Below, in pieces: positions 32,014 to 43,758 of a stretch of DNA of 64,000 bases (its first letter is position 1; every line of letters begins with the position of its first letter). The DNA is from Setophaga petechia (Eukaryota; Chordata; Aves; Passeriformes; Parulidae). The stretch is from NCBI GenBank assembly GCA_024362935.1, contig JANCRA010000067.1, forward strand, positions 2,731,921 to 2,795,920, in the 5' to 3' direction. A model generated the notes under the pieces. That model worked only from the letters and a program-made list of their open reading frames with translations. It ran no database searches and was not told the DNA's origin. The translations under genes and the position numbers were made by a program.

Positions 32014-32693
32014 TGCCTTGGTTTGGAAAGACAGGAGTCTGCTAAGGAAGGCAGGAGCCTCCCCTGAAATGAACAATGTAAACACTCCCCATCCCTCCAA
32101 ATTGCTATAAATTTGAAATTAAGGTGCTCTCAGGCAAAGATATGGGAGCAGGAAAAAACAGTTCTTTAATAGGGAAGAAGAAAATAAAAGGATAAAATAA
32201 ACAATGCAGTGCACTAGAACAACACTGACAGAGTCAGAACACAACCTGACACCCTGTGGGTCAGGGTGTTGGTGGCAGTCCCATTGGAATTGTGGCTGCA
32301 GCCCTCCTGCAGTGTCAGGGGTGGTTCTGCTGGAGCAGGGATCCTGTAGAGAAGGATGGATTCTTCCTCTGAAGATCCAGTGGGAGAAGAGGCAGCTGCT
32401 GTTCCTCTGGGCAATCCCGTGGAGAAAGCTGTGACAGTGTCTCAAAAACTTCTGGATTATATCCAGGTAGGAATGCTTGGCTCCTCCCTCTGGGCTCACA
32501 TCTCCCAATGGGATGCTGTAGTTCTTATCAGCCATGCAGTGACATTCAATGGCTGTTATCAGCAGGTGTCCCCTCCCCAGGGAGGTGTGCATGTGGTCAC
32601 TCAAAGAGAGAGATAGGGCAAACTGCCCACTTGACAAAGGTAATCTGCCATAAAGATGGTAATAGAAAACATTTTGCATTGCAATCTTCAACA
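32014..32693 (-). mobile_element. LTR-D solo LTR, copy 1 (minus)
   Basis: On the minus strand TGTTGAAGATTGCAATGCAA to CCAAACCAAGGCA, perfect 5-bp TSD GCTGC at 32009-32013 and 32694-32698. Close relative of 61059-61730. Shared blocks: GTCAAGTGGGCAGTTTGCC, GCATGGCTGATAAGAACTAC, CATTCCTACCTGGATATAAT and CTGCCTTCCTTAGCAGACTC. The AATAAA expected before AGAACTGTT is ATTAAA. A minus-strand frame of about 206 codons (32119-32739) covers most of it and is discussed in the findings. The 5-bp TSD fits ERV-L-like elements (inference). Confidence 0.93.
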
Positions 32694-32698
32694 GCTGC

Positions 32699-33539
32699 TC
32701 TGATGGAGCCACCTGTCCCAAAGGAGAGAGAGGGGACATCAGCCTGTGGCTGCTGCTGGTGGGAATGAGCGCTGGCAGAGGGAGCTGGCAGTCTCTGGGT
32801 GGAAAACAGTGTTAGGAGGAGGAGGGTGTCAGTGCTGGCATGGAAATGTGCCCACAGTGAAATCAGCTCTCACCCTGCTGGGCCCCAGCCAGGGGGGCAG
32901 GTGGCTCTGTCCATGGTGGTGCTGCATGGAGCTAATTAAGCAGGAGGGTTTGGCTGTTACAGGCAGAAACACTGACAGGAAAAGTGCCCTGCTGATGGGA
33001 ATGAACAAGGCAGAGCCCAGGAGATGCCCTTTGGTGTTTGTTCTGCAAAGTGGTTGTTAATGCTGACACATGTCAGCAGTGGGTCTTGTGCCAGGGCCCC
33101 AGCTGGTCCCCTCCCCATAGCAGCTCTGACCTCCTGTCCTCACCTTATCCCTCTGCTTCCTGTGCACATTTCATCTACAATCCTTCCTGCAAGCCCTCTT
33201 CTTTAAAAGGCATCTTTTTAAACCTTTATTCCCTAAACTTCTCTTATTTTCCCATTATTTCCCTTTGTAGTGCTCTTTTATTTTGTAGAACTGTTCTAAC
33301 AACTTATTATAGATTATAGATATTGTTGAGGAAAAAAAAATGCTGGAAAAAATGGGGTCACAATATGGCAGGTGTGGAACTCTCTTTCCAAGCTCAGGAA
33401 TAAGGACCTGAAGTATTTTTCCTGACCAAATGATAGCACATGGTGCTGCATGTCTCATTTTGGCCATTGTTTCAGCGTTCAGAACTCTAAGCCATGTTCA
33501 CAGTTGTTCAAAACTTACAAAGCAATGTTGAGGTCACAT
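32699..33539. other. Unassigned non-coding sequence
   Basis: No recognised repeat or exon. Left half is GC-rich, right half T-rich. Confidence 0.45.
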
Positions 33540-33613
33540 GTTCAGTTTGGGGGGGTTGGAATGAGATGATCTTTAAGGTCAGCCCCAACCCAAACCATTC
33601 TGTGATTCTATGA
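33540..33613 (+). mobile_element. CR1 3' terminal fragment (plus)
   Basis: GGGGGTTGGAATGAGATGAT, CTTTAAGGTCAGCCCCAACC and CAAACCATTCTGTGATTCTA: only the last about 70 bp of a CR1, a strongly 5'-truncated insertion. Confidence 0.88.
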
Positions 33614-34486
33614 ACCAAGCTTTAAGCCAGGTGTTAATCTGGATTTCTGAACTGCACAAAGATCTGCCATTTTCCAAGACCTGCTGCTTCCAGGACCACC
33701 TTTGGGCGGAGGGCACTGGCCTGGGCTGGGTTGAAGAACCAGCAGTTTTCCCAGAAATCAAAATCCAGACCAGGGCACAGAGTGTTCTTACCCACAGGGG
33801 CTGGCACCAAGGGCAAGATTACAACTTCTGAGGGCCATTTCTTTCAGTTTAATATTTCACTGCATCCAGCTAATACAAATTATTTAAAGTGTCTGTTCCT
33901 TTTACTGAGAGCTTTTGTGCTTTCTTCCTGCTCTGTGTAATCATGCAGTCATGCAGCCTGACATTTATTTATATGACTTCTTGCTGGAGAGGTACAGAAA
34001 GCAGGACCAAAGGCTGTGTAAGCTCTGGAGCAAGGACAAGGTGTCTGCAGGGCATGGCTCAGAGCTTGCCTAATCCTCACAGCTTTAAGGCTCTTTATCC
34101 AGATTTTACAGATGTCAGAAACTGAAATTCTACCATGAAGTACCTTGGCTGAGAATCCTGGTCCAGTGTTTGGGCTTAGCTGAGGATTTGTTTTCTCCTC
34201 CTGGTGGATGTGGCTGTGCCAGCTGTGTCTAGACTGGGGAGGGGTGAGAGGATGACTTTCAGTTCTGCCTCTTTCTGTAGGATCCAATGCATTTCTTAAT
34301 GTTTGATAGAGAGGAGTGGAGGGTCTAAAGGAGCCTTTCCTGGATTCCCATCCTGGTTGTGACTCCAGCAATGTGTGTGCTGTCTGCCTCCCTTTAGAGT
34401 CACTGAAAGGTTACCTGCTGATTTTTGAATTAGCCAAAGGCCACATTAAAAACTGCACTTTGAATCAAGAATTTTAGAAACAATAT

Positions 34487-35139
34487 ATTCGGAAGGATGG
34501 GAGTTTGACAAGAAAGTCTCACAGATGTGTGTACTTGGCAGAAAGATTTTTGAATGTAGAATCTGATGAAGGAATAGAGATGGAAGCAAATTTTGATATA
34601 GAAGAAAAGAATTGCTGAGCCAGTCTTAGTGGATAATCAAGGAGGCAAAGGGATGTTAGTTAGAAGGGGTTTGGCTTAGAGCAAAGGATAAACCCACCTC
34701 AAACAAGAAGATGTTTTTACCAAGCAGAAAGATGGCATAGGCAAACAAGTCAGCAAATGTGGCAAGTAGAAAAAAGGTCTCAGAATTTTCCACTGCAAGA
34801 AAACTGAAAAACAACTTCTAGCTTAAACTGTAATGTACTGACTTTTAGTGATTGGAGAACAGTAACATGGATATGGGAATTATAGTAGTTATGATAGGCT
34901 ATAGGTAAAAGTTAAGGTATAGATTGGTTCTACTGTACTAAGATGCTCAGTAAAGGAAAGTATAGAATGCATTGTAACCACAATTTAAGGATCTCCAGGC
35001 CTGCCTGCAGCTGGAGCTGACAGCTGTAGGCACAGGCTCTGTCACCCACAACCCTGGGCTGCTGTAACACCTTGGATACAATAAACTGCATTTGGAAGAG
35101 CTGCCTGGAGGCCTGCATCTCTCATTACAGCTCTTACAA
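34487..35139 (+). mobile_element. LTR-E, candidate solo LTR
   Basis: Bounded by CAATAT on both sides (34481-34486 and 35140-35145). It has AATAAA at 35080-35085, about 55 bp before the right end, which reads CTCATTACAGCTCTTACAA. This fits a U3-R-U5 layout on the plus strand. The termini are not a clean TG...CA (TATTCGGAAGG at the left), so it may be old or its limits may be off by a few bases. No second copy in the window. Confidence 0.6.
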
Positions 35140-35284
35140 CAATATGTTCCAAAAAAGTTTTTTTCCTTTTTTATTTTTTCCTAAGCATTAACTTTTAGCC
35201 ACCCTTGGTTTTCACCTGGGTTTTGGGGGGCAGTGGCTCCTGAGGATGCTCAGTCCTTGTGATGCTCTGAGAGCTGGAGCTCTG

Positions 35285-35672
35285 CTCTGGGGACAGGCTG
35301 AGAGAGTTGGGGATGTTCAGCCTGGAGAGGAGAAGGCTCCTGGGAGAGATTACTGTGGCCTTCCAGTACCTAAAAAGGGCTCATAAAAAAGCAGCAGAGC
35401 AGCTTCTTACAGAGGCAGATAATGATAGGATGAGGGGGAACAGCTTTAAACTAAAAGAGGAGAGATTTAGGTTGGATTTTATGAAGATGTTTTTACCCAG
35501 AGGATGGTGAGGCCCTGGCACAGGTTTCCCTGTGGCTGTTCTCTCTCTGGAAATGTCCAGGGCCAGGTTGGACAGGGCTTGGAGCCACCTGGGATAGTGA
35601 ACCAACCCCCATGGAAGGGGTTTGAAACTGGATGAATTTCAGGTCCCTTTCAACCCAAATTATTCTGTGACA
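35285..35672 (+). mobile_element. CR1 LINE 3' region (plus)
   Basis: GGCTGAGAGAGTTGGGGATG, TTCAGCCTGGAGAGGAGAAG, CTAAAAGAGGAGAGATTTAG, GATGGTGAGGCCCTGGCACA, GGTTGGACAGGGCTTGGAGC and CCTTTCAACCCAAATTATTC in CR1 order. The usual GCCCAGAGAAG block is shortened. Confidence 0.93.
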
Positions 35673-36519
35673 ATCTTGGCATTAATGGCCATGAAATAGC
35701 AGAGTCCAGGACCCTAATAGAGCACACTAGAAACCCTGGATTTAAGGGGAGTGAAATTCAATTATAGTAGTGTAACTCTTCTTTTGTACTGTCTCTAGCT
35801 CTGGATTTTATCTACAGAGATTAAATTTTTCTGTTAAAAAATAAAACACAAAAAAAGAAAAAAGAGAAAAAACACCAAAAACCAATCATGAAAGGAGGTC
35901 ACAAACACTTTTAATTTCCCAAGATGTGTTTCTGCTCTCATGAGAGGGAGTGTGTAAATCCTGGGCTGTGAGCAGAGCTCCCTAAAGCTGTGAGACAAAA
36001 CTGTTCACAGTGAGAGAAGAGGGCTAACTCATCCATAAATTCAAGTGGTAAGCACCAGATATTTCTTGAAACCTCTTCTGTGGCTGCGAGTTCACACATT
36101 TGTGCTTCCTTGAGCTTGCAGTGTTAGTGTGAAGTGAGTGGCCATGGGGATTAATGCAAAGCCAAGCAGGGACATTTGTAGAGAAAAGGTTCCTTCCAAA
36201 TGCAGTCACTTGTGGCATTCTGAGGATATCCCGTTCTGGTTGCTATGGTGATGAGCAGAATATAGAATTATATAGGTAAATAAACAAAGTTAGGTTTGTG
36301 TTAAGGCGTTTAAGTGGAGCTGGGAGCATCTTTTATTCAACTATTCATTATTTATTCAATCTCAGCAGATCCACTGCAGCTCAGCTGGACAAAGACCCTC
36401 TGTCAGAGCATCTCTGAGAGTGGATTAAGCCCAAACAATTGGAAATGTCACATTTGTTGGGGATTCAATGGGATGTGTCACAGGATTTTTTGAGAACTCA
36501 GCAAGGACCTAATTTTAGA
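35673..36519. other. Unassigned non-coding sequence
   Basis: Contains an A-rich patch at about 35838-35880. Otherwise no recognisable repeat or coding signal. Confidence 0.45.
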
Positions 36520-38010
36520 AGTTTAAGTATCAAATAATCTGGTTAACTACATGCCAGTTTATTGGATTTCCAGCCCTGGGCAGAATTATGGAAAAGCTGA
36601 TATGGGATTTGATTAATGAAGGCACAATTCAATTATCCCATGTGCCAGTGTGGCTTTATTGAACATGGGTCTGTTGGACTCTTGATCAAGGAAATTTGGA
36701 AAGATTTGTGTATAAATACTCCAAAGCATCTTTCAAATGCTTTTAATTAATATTGAGCAATATTTGGGGCAATAATGAGCAATAGATCATGTGAATAGAT
36801 ATTCTTATCCATAGAAACACTTTCAAATGATTAAGAACAAGGGCAACAGCATTCCTGTAGCTAATGAAATGACTTTTTGAGATGCTTTACTGGCACTTTA
36901 CAAGATTGGCTCTGAGCCCAGCACTATCAACAGGGTCATTAATGATCCCAAAGCAAATATGCAATCACAGCCTATAAAATTTCTGGGTGTCAAAATGATG
37001 AAGCACCTATAAATAATACTGAAGACAAGACATTTAGAGAGGGGCAAATCTGCCTGCTTGTCAGGGAGGCTTGTGCAAATGCTCTTTCTCTTGCAGACAA
37101 ATGCAATCTGCTGCCTCTAAGAATGCAGGTAATTCTTGGAGAATAGAAAGTGTTTTGGAAACAATGGCTCTGAAGAAAATCTTGTGGGTATAAATCTGAG
37201 CAGTTCAGTCTGCCCTGGTAGTCGCAGTTGTTTGTGTGGTTTGGTGTCACTGTCATATTTTCTGAAAAATCCCTTTGCCAGGATTTCTTCTCTGGGTAAG
37301 CTGAGAAACCTCAGAGAAAAAGGGAAACAATATTATCTGATTGCTTCTCTTGTGTTTTGCTACTTTGGAATGTGGTTTGGAGATTGTTTACCCAACAGGT
37401 GGTTGTTTGATTGGTTTCGTGTGAATTGTTTTTTCTTAATGGCCAATCACCATCAGCTGTGTCAGGACTCTGGAAGAAGTCATGAGTTTTTAGCCATTAT
37501 CTTGTTAAGCCTTCTCTCTGTATCCTTTCTGTATTCTTTAGTATAGTTTAGTATAGCATTCTTTAATGTAATATCACAAAATAATAAATTAGCCTTCTAA
37601 GAACGTGGAGCCAGATTCATCAATTCCTCCTTTGTCCTGGGGACCCTGAAAATACCACAGTTTGGAGGAGATGTCTGATCAACATTTAGGTGTTTTGGGA
37701 GAAGAGGACTTGGGTAAAAACCCCCTTAACTGGGAGCACTGGTCAGACCCACACGGTAACTTTTGGTGTCAGCATATGGATAAATTAATCAGGAGGAAAA
37801 GCAATATATAGGATTATTAGAGGCTGGGGAAAGCACTTTTGGTAAATGATTTAATGAGCTCAGCCTCTTCAGTTTGTCAGAAAGATGATTGAGAGGTGAC
37901 CTGACTGCAACCCAGGACTACAAGTTCCAAAAGAAAGAGCAAAGTCTTTAAGAGGTTATTTAAGCTAACACAAATCAGCAAGATCCAGTGTTGGATGGCA
38001 GAGAAAAACT
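36520..38010 (+). mobile_element. Old, decayed CR1 body interrupted by LTR-A
   Basis: 36520-37240 has degenerate CR1 reverse-transcriptase-region order: a CCAGTGTGGCTTTATTGAAC block, GGGTCATTAATGATCCC, GACAAATGCAATCTGCTGC and GGCTCTGAAGAAAATCTTGT. 37666-38010 continues with TATAGGATTATTAGAGGCTG, CTCAGCCTCTTCAGTTTGTC and GAGAGGTGACCTGACTGCAA, the blocks that come next in CR1. The LTR-A at 37245-37659 lies between. Many stops and indels, so no coding capacity remains. Homology is by eye and weak in places. Confidence 0.55.
37245..37659 (+). mobile_element. LTR-A solo LTR, copy 10 (plus)
   Basis: TGTCACTGTCATATTTTCTG to CTGAAAATACCACA with perfect TSD GTTTGG at 37239-37244 and 37660-37665. Contains CCAATCACCATCAGCTGTG and AATAAATTAGCCTTCTAAGA with the AATAAA signal. 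It sits in the decayed CR1 described at 36520-38010. Confidence 0.96.
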
Positions 38011-38269
38011 CAGGCAGCAAGTCCTCTGGTTTTTTACCCCAGAACAAAAAAAAAATCATCATTTCAGCCAAGGAGTGAGGGACTGAAGTCTCAAAACAAA
38101 CTGCAGACACTCTGTGTGAGAGATGCTGCTCCCAGGAGCTGCTGGGCTGTGACCCAGGGCAGCAGGGAATGACAGATGCTCGGCAGTGACAGGTGATGGC
38201 TGATGGGTGACAAGCCCTGACTGCTGCTCACACTCCCAGAGCCTCTGCACTCAAAGCCCTGGCCCAGGA

Positions 38270-38465
38270 TCCTCAGAGAAAATGAGTGGTTTTGGGCAAA
38301 GTCACCCGTGCTGGAGCTGGAGCTTGCACAAAGAGCTTCCACAGGTCATTAAATTGCTTAGAGGAGTGCAGTAAACAGTTATATGGTCACATTTCATCCT
38401 AAAACAGCTTCCAAACCCACAGAGGGGGAAAGCCATGTGGGAAGCCCCTGCCCACAAGGAGCAAG
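38270..38465 (+). repeat. First copy of a 0.19-kb direct duplication
   Basis: From AAAATGAGTGGTTTTGGGCA to CCACAAGGAGCAAG. The same sequence recurs at 38651-38850 with about 92% identity by eye and an offset of about 381 bp. No transposon ends recognised. Confidence 0.93.
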
Positions 38466-38650
38466 ATGGCCCAATGTCCCCAGGGCTGAGAGGCACCTTC
38501 TGAACTTCCCCAATCACAGGACACCCTTGCTGGAATGCCAGGATGGATGGACAGCAGTCAGCAGGGGCAAGGGGAGGGGAATGGAGAGGTTATTGGCACA
38601 CCTGGGGAAAGAACCAGGATGGACAGGCTATTCCATCACACTGCAACACA

Positions 38651-38850
38651 GGATCCTAAAACAAAATGAGTGGTTTTGGGCAATGTCACCCGTGCTGGAG
38701 CTGGAGCTTGCACAAAGAGTTTCCATAGGTCATTAAATTGCTTAGAGCAATGCAGTAAACAGTTATATGGTCACATTTCATCCTAAAACAGTTCCCAAAC
38801 CCACAGAGGGGGAAAGCCATGTGGGAGGCACCTGCCCAAAAGGAGCAAGC
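38651..38850 (+). repeat. Second copy of the 0.19-kb direct duplication
   Basis: Partner of 38270-38465. Shared blocks include GTCACCCGTGCTGGAGCTGG, GTCATTAAATTGCTTAGAG, CAGTAAACAGTTATATGGTC and CCACAGAGGGGGAAAGCCAT. The 185 bp between the copies is not repeated. Confidence 0.93.
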
Positions 38851-39624
38851 CAGACCTGGGACCCTTCCTGCCCAGATAAACCCCCATGGAGCCTGAGTGC
38901 ACCCTCTGCAGGGCTGGTTTGAGGCACAGCACTGCAGCTCTGGCCTTGGGACATCTTTTTTCTGCACATCTCCATCCAATCCAGGTGCTCTCTCCCCAGC
39001 TTGGTGCTCATGTGCTGCTGCTTCATCTTCTCTCCAAGAGCAGAGAGGCTTTCAGATGCTATTTCATTTTATATATCTGTGTAAAAGGCTTCTTTTTATA
39101 GCTGAAGCTGCTCAGCTTCAGAGCACTGCCAAGCTCCATCCTCCCATTTCACTGCTCCTTCCCTGGAGCCTGGATGTAAAACCTGCCTGGGAGCTGCTCT
39201 TAATGTAGTCACAGTCTGTTGCACTGTGTTAACTTGTGAATGCATTGTCTGGCAGGCTCGTTTTTATCCTGAAACAGGAATGGAAGGAGTGGGGAAAGGA
39301 GGGGAGGAAGTGGTGTTAATGGAAGCAGCAAGATGGGAATGGCAGAAATCAGCATAAGCCATCTTGATTTGCTGCACAGCTCTGGCTTTTGGCAAAACTG
39401 CCCCAGCTGTGGTTCAGGTCAGACTTTCCAGAGGCTCTGGTGACCTTTGGATGAGACTGTGCTGAGGCTGAGTCCTACATTCCTGCAGGTTAATCAGGTA
39501 TTTGAAGCATCCACTCAAGTGCACCTCTGCTCCCCTGAAGGGCCACTGGGAACAGCTCCCTCCACCAAGCATGATCTGCTCCAGGTCATGGAGTGTCCAG
39601 GCTGGGCTCTCCAGTGCTGGAGAT

Positions 39625-39985
39625 AGCACAGAATCGTGGAATCCTGAGCTGGAATGGGGGCAGAAGGTCGAGTCCAGCTCCTGGCCCTGCCCAGGACACT
39701 CCAATAATCCTCTGGGAGTGTTGCCCAAATGCTCCTGGAGCTCTGGCAGCCTCAGGGTTGTGACCATGCCCTGGGGAGCCTCTTCAGTGCCCACCACCCC
39801 CTGGGGAAAGAACCTTTTCCTGATATCCAACCAAAACTGCCCTGACACAGCTCCAGCCCATTCCCTTGGGTCCTGTCTATGTCACCAGAAGGAAGAGCTC
39901 AGAGCCTGCCCCTCCTCCTCCTCCTCCTCTTCCTCCTCCTCCTCCTCAGGAGGAAATCACAGACAGGCTGAGGGTCAAGCTCTTA
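39625..39985 (-). mobile_element. CR1 fragment (minus) with TCC microsatellite
   Basis: CACAGAATCGTGGAATCCTG, GAGTCCAGCTCCTGGCCCTG, GGACACTCCAATAATCC and GGGGAAAGAACCTTTTCCTG are CR1 words on the minus strand, of the subfamily also present at 55018-55160. A (CCT)n run at 39910-39947 occupies part of the interior. Confidence 0.85.
39910..39947. repeat. (CCT)n trinucleotide microsatellite
   Basis: About 12 CCT units with one TTC interruption, inside the CR1 copy. Confidence 0.95.
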
Positions 39986-42524
39986 AACATGAACCTGGAG
40001 AGAATTGCAGGAGGACAGTGAGCAGGACATCCTTGATGGTGCCTGCTGCTCCTCACAGGCATCCAGGGAGCCAACTGATGCCATCCTTCATCACCTCCAT
40101 CCTCCTCATCTGCTCTCCTCCTCTTGGTGCTTAGAGAACAAGATTGCCAGGGTTGGGAAGGAGTCAGTGAGGTGATAACACAGCTCTGGGTGGAGAGGGG
40201 AGGGAAGCAGCAGAGCCAGGATCAGAAGTTCAGGGAGAAGCCAGAGAGAGGAACCACAACTGGGAACACCCAAGGTTTCAGCCTGCAGCAGAAACAACCT
40301 CAGCCAGCAGCTGAACCCTCTGTCAGAGGCACCTTCATGTGTGGAGGTAAGAGGACACTAAGGAGAGTAACAGCTCAGAAGAGTTCAGTTCAGAACAGTT
40401 CAAACCCTTCCCTCCATCCCCCAAGGAGACACAGGACCATGTGTTTACAGCTTAAAAAAGAGGATGGAGGAAATGGAAAAAGCTCTGGGTGATTTCAGTG
40501 GATCAGTCCCAGAGGCAGTTTGAGACACATCATCTGCAAAGACTTCAAAGAGCAGCGTTCAGGAGGAGCTCACTGCACACAGCCTTGGCCCCAAGCTCTC
40601 TGCAGGCTGATCCAGCAGCTTTAGTGCCTCTACAGCTCCCAGGCAAGGCTGGGGCATTGTCACAACCCAGCCCAGGGTGGACTTTGCTGTGCACCTTGTT
40701 GGGAAGGGGCCAGTTCTCCCAGCACAGCTCCAAAACAACGAGTCCCTTTGGCAAAAAACTTGGCTCTTGCCACTCTGTTATTTTTATTAGTTTCCTAAAA
40801 TACTGAGCACTTCAGAGCAGAAACAGATGGGCAAAGATACCCAGCGCTACCAGCTCTCATTTTAATGTTAAATAGAATGCATATTTTGGAGAATGAGCAG
40901 AAAAGACAGCTTGGAGGGTGCAAAGGACAGTCTTTGCAGGAACATAACAACATCTGTGTGCCCTTGCTGCTCTGTCATTTTATCCACTTAACTACCTGCT
41001 TTGTGTTTTTTTAATTCACTTTAAGCCAAAAACTACAGGATTTTACATTGAAGGCTTAAGGTCAGAGAGCTACTAACAGACACAGCTAATTTATACCCTC
41101 TAAATATGACCTTAACGTGGGAGCTTTGAGACAGGATATAGTTTAGCCTTTAGGCACTTAATTTTCCCCAGAAATCTTTCTAAAGCTGGGATGGTTATAA
41201 AGGTATTACCAAGGTTCATGACCTTTCCTGAGAAAGCTGCCTCCAATTTGAAGCACACCTGGGCTGTTCAACAGGTTTGCAAGAAACTGGAGCTCAACAG
41301 AAAGTTCATGATTTTTATTAACATTACTTTTTTGGAAACTTATCTCTAAAGGAAATCCTGGTAATTTTTTTTTGTGCTAAAAATCAAAGAAAGTGGTAAC
41401 ACCAAAGTAGGTGAGTGTAACTATAACTTACACAGTCCAGACTTCCTGCTTTCAACTTTGGGATCCAAAAGTTTTAGTGGTTTGACTATTTCATAATATT
41501 ATTTATGAATCCACTACAGTAACATGTGTTTAACAGTTCAAGGAAATGATATTCTGGGCAATACAGAGAGCTGACAACCATTTCCAGATGGTTCATGGCC
41601 TTTCCTCTGTTGAGATAGAGGGCATGCAGAGGTGAAGTGAAGCCTCCCAGGATCTCACACAAAAATCTGTGTTAGGGTTGGGAGTTAATCCTGAGTCTGG
41701 TGTGTTAAATCCACTGGGCTGGTGTCAGCTGGAGTGTTTGTGGCAGGCCAGCACATAATGTGGGAAGTCTGACATTTTCAGAAAGGATTTGGTTTAATTC
41801 TCACCTGGTGTAGACAGATCCAACATTTCTGGTTGCACTGAGCATCAACAAATCCTCAGCTGTGACAAAACCTCACATTATATTTGGTCAAAATACCCAG
41901 GAAGAAACTCAGGGCATCTCCGGTGAAACCTGGGCTTGATCAGGGCCCCATCAAACCTTGAGGGTTCCTGTTTGCTAAAGCAAAGGTGTTGCAGGGGGTC
42001 CCTGGTGGGGCAATAGCAGCCACATCCAGCATCTCATCTGTGTTCCCTGCTGCTCCACCTGCCACTGCCAGTGGATGCTGCAATTCAGAGTACTTGAAGC
42101 TGTCAGAGCACTCAGTGCTGAGGTACTTCAAGGACTGATCAGCTGGGACTCCTCTCTTTAATTGGTTTTGTGCTGTGTTTTTAAACAGCTCTTTGCCAGG
42201 CCCTGGCTGTTCTGTCTCCAAGGTGGAAGCTCAGAGACAAAGCTGAGCTCCAAGGCTCAGCTCTCACAGACAAGGCAGCAGCCTTGTCCTCTCACTCACA
42301 GCCCTCCCTCCTTGTCTTGGCAGGCAGAAAAGTGCTGGGCTTGACTTCACACCAGCACATCCAGCAGCTTCTGGGGGCTTTGTTCTGTCCCTGGCCCTTC
42401 CAGGAGTGCTGCAGGAGGATCTCAGCAGCCTCAAGGCTTTTCCCATCACAGCAGCTCCGGGTTCAGCACAAGCCCCACAGTCCATAATAACTCTGGGAAA
42501 GGTGTCAGGGAATGAGTGGAAAGC
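39986..42524. other. Unassigned 2.5-kb stretch, possibly single copy
   Basis: The longest block with no recognised repeat. The left part (to about 40740) is GC-richer and has overlapping spurious frames. The part at about 40790-41500 is AT-rich with low redundancy and could include conserved non-coding sequence, which needs an alignment to judge. No splice-bounded exon recognised. Confidence 0.35.
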
Positions 42525-42590
42525 TTTAGGTCAGAAAGTGCCTTAAAGATCATCCAGTTCCAACCCCCCTGCCATGGTTTGGCACTTCAG
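42525..42590 (-). mobile_element. CR1 3' fragment (minus)
   Basis: GTCAGAAAGTGCCTTAAAGA, TCATCCAGTTCCAACCCCCC and TGCCATGG match the CR1 3' end on the minus strand. Very short. Confidence 0.75.
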
Positions 42591-43229
42591 CTGATCAGAT
42601 TTAAAGATCTGGTTTAGGGTGAGCTGAACAGGGCTGCAGGTTGCAGTGAGATCAATTCCATTACAGTCAGCACAACCCGAGCTCAAACACGAGTTCGGGC
42701 AACCTGAGTGGCACTGAAACATCTTTAGGAGTGAAGTGGAGATAACGAGGAAAAGGATCAACACCTCTCTCTAATCTACATGCTTAATACCTTTTAATCC
42801 TGAAGCAAACCTCCTTAAGGGATCTCATAAGGACCTCTTGAGGGTCAGAGATGTTTTTTAGCAGTCCAACACATCCCTTTTAGCAGGTCAACACCTGCTA
42901 AATTCAAGTGTGAACTCACTGGTGCCTCTGGTCCTGCTCTGATACAAGTGCCCATTTGCATGGCATCACCTTCCACTCATGGGGATAAGGAAGGATGAGG
43001 AAGAAGCAGCTCTGTGCTTATCCAAGTGAAAACTGAAAGATCTGAGCAGCGACAGGCAGCTGAACTGCTTCGATTCTTGGATTGATTTTTGCTCCTCTCA
43101 GTAGTTCCTCTCCGAAATTCCCTGAGCTCTCACTGCACATGGAGATTGATTGATCTCTGCCCTTTTTCACCTGCTGTGTGCCAAAACTCTGGGGGAAAGC
43201 AGTGGCTGTGGAAGGGAGCAGAGCAGTGC

Positions 43230-43758
43230 CCTGTAACACCCCTCAGGAAGGGCTTTGAGATGCTCCAGTGCATCCAGAGGAGGCAACGAGGAGCTGGGAA
43301 CACAAACCCTGAGAGGAAGCCCTGAGGGAGCTGGGGGTGCTCAGCCTGGAGAAAAGGAGACTCAGGGCTGCCCCCATCACTCTCTGCAGCTCCTGAAAGG
43401 TGCCTGTGCTCAGCTGGGGCTGGGCTCTTTCTGCAGCAGCACTGACACAACCAGAGCACACAGCCTCCAGCTGCACCAAGGGAAATACAGGTTAGGAAAA
43501 CCTGTATTACATATATGCAACTTCTATTAAAATTACATATATACATATATATAAATATTTATTAGGAAAAAGTTTTTCACAGGAAGAGTGATAAAGTTCT
43601 GGAATGGCTGCCCGGGGAGGTGGTGGAGTCCCCATCCCTGGGTGTGTTTAACAAAGCCTGGATGTGGCACTGGGTGCCAGGGGTGAGTTGAGCTGTTGGG
43701 GCTGGGTTGGACTCGATGATCTTGAAGGTCTCTTCCAACCTGGTCATTCTGGGAATTC
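43230..43758 (+). mobile_element. CR1 LINE 3' region (plus) with internal AT insert
   Basis: GGAAGGGCTTTGAGATGCTC, GGAGGCAACGAGGAGCTGGG, GTGCTCAGCCTGGAGAAAAG, GATAAAGTTCTGGAATGGCT, GTGGTGGAGTCCCCATCCCT and GGACTCGATGATCTTGAAGG follow CR1 order. Where CR1 normally reads GGTTGGACATTAGGAAAAAG without a break, about 70 bp of AT-rich sequence (43495-43565, TATATACATATATATAAAT) is inserted, flanked by TTAGGAAAA on both sides. Confidence 0.9.

Noticed and set aside
39502..40134. 210-codon plus frame
   Set aside because: It runs antisense through a CR1 fragment and a CCT microsatellite (poly-Ser run). A 144-codon minus frame overlaps it. No domain seen.
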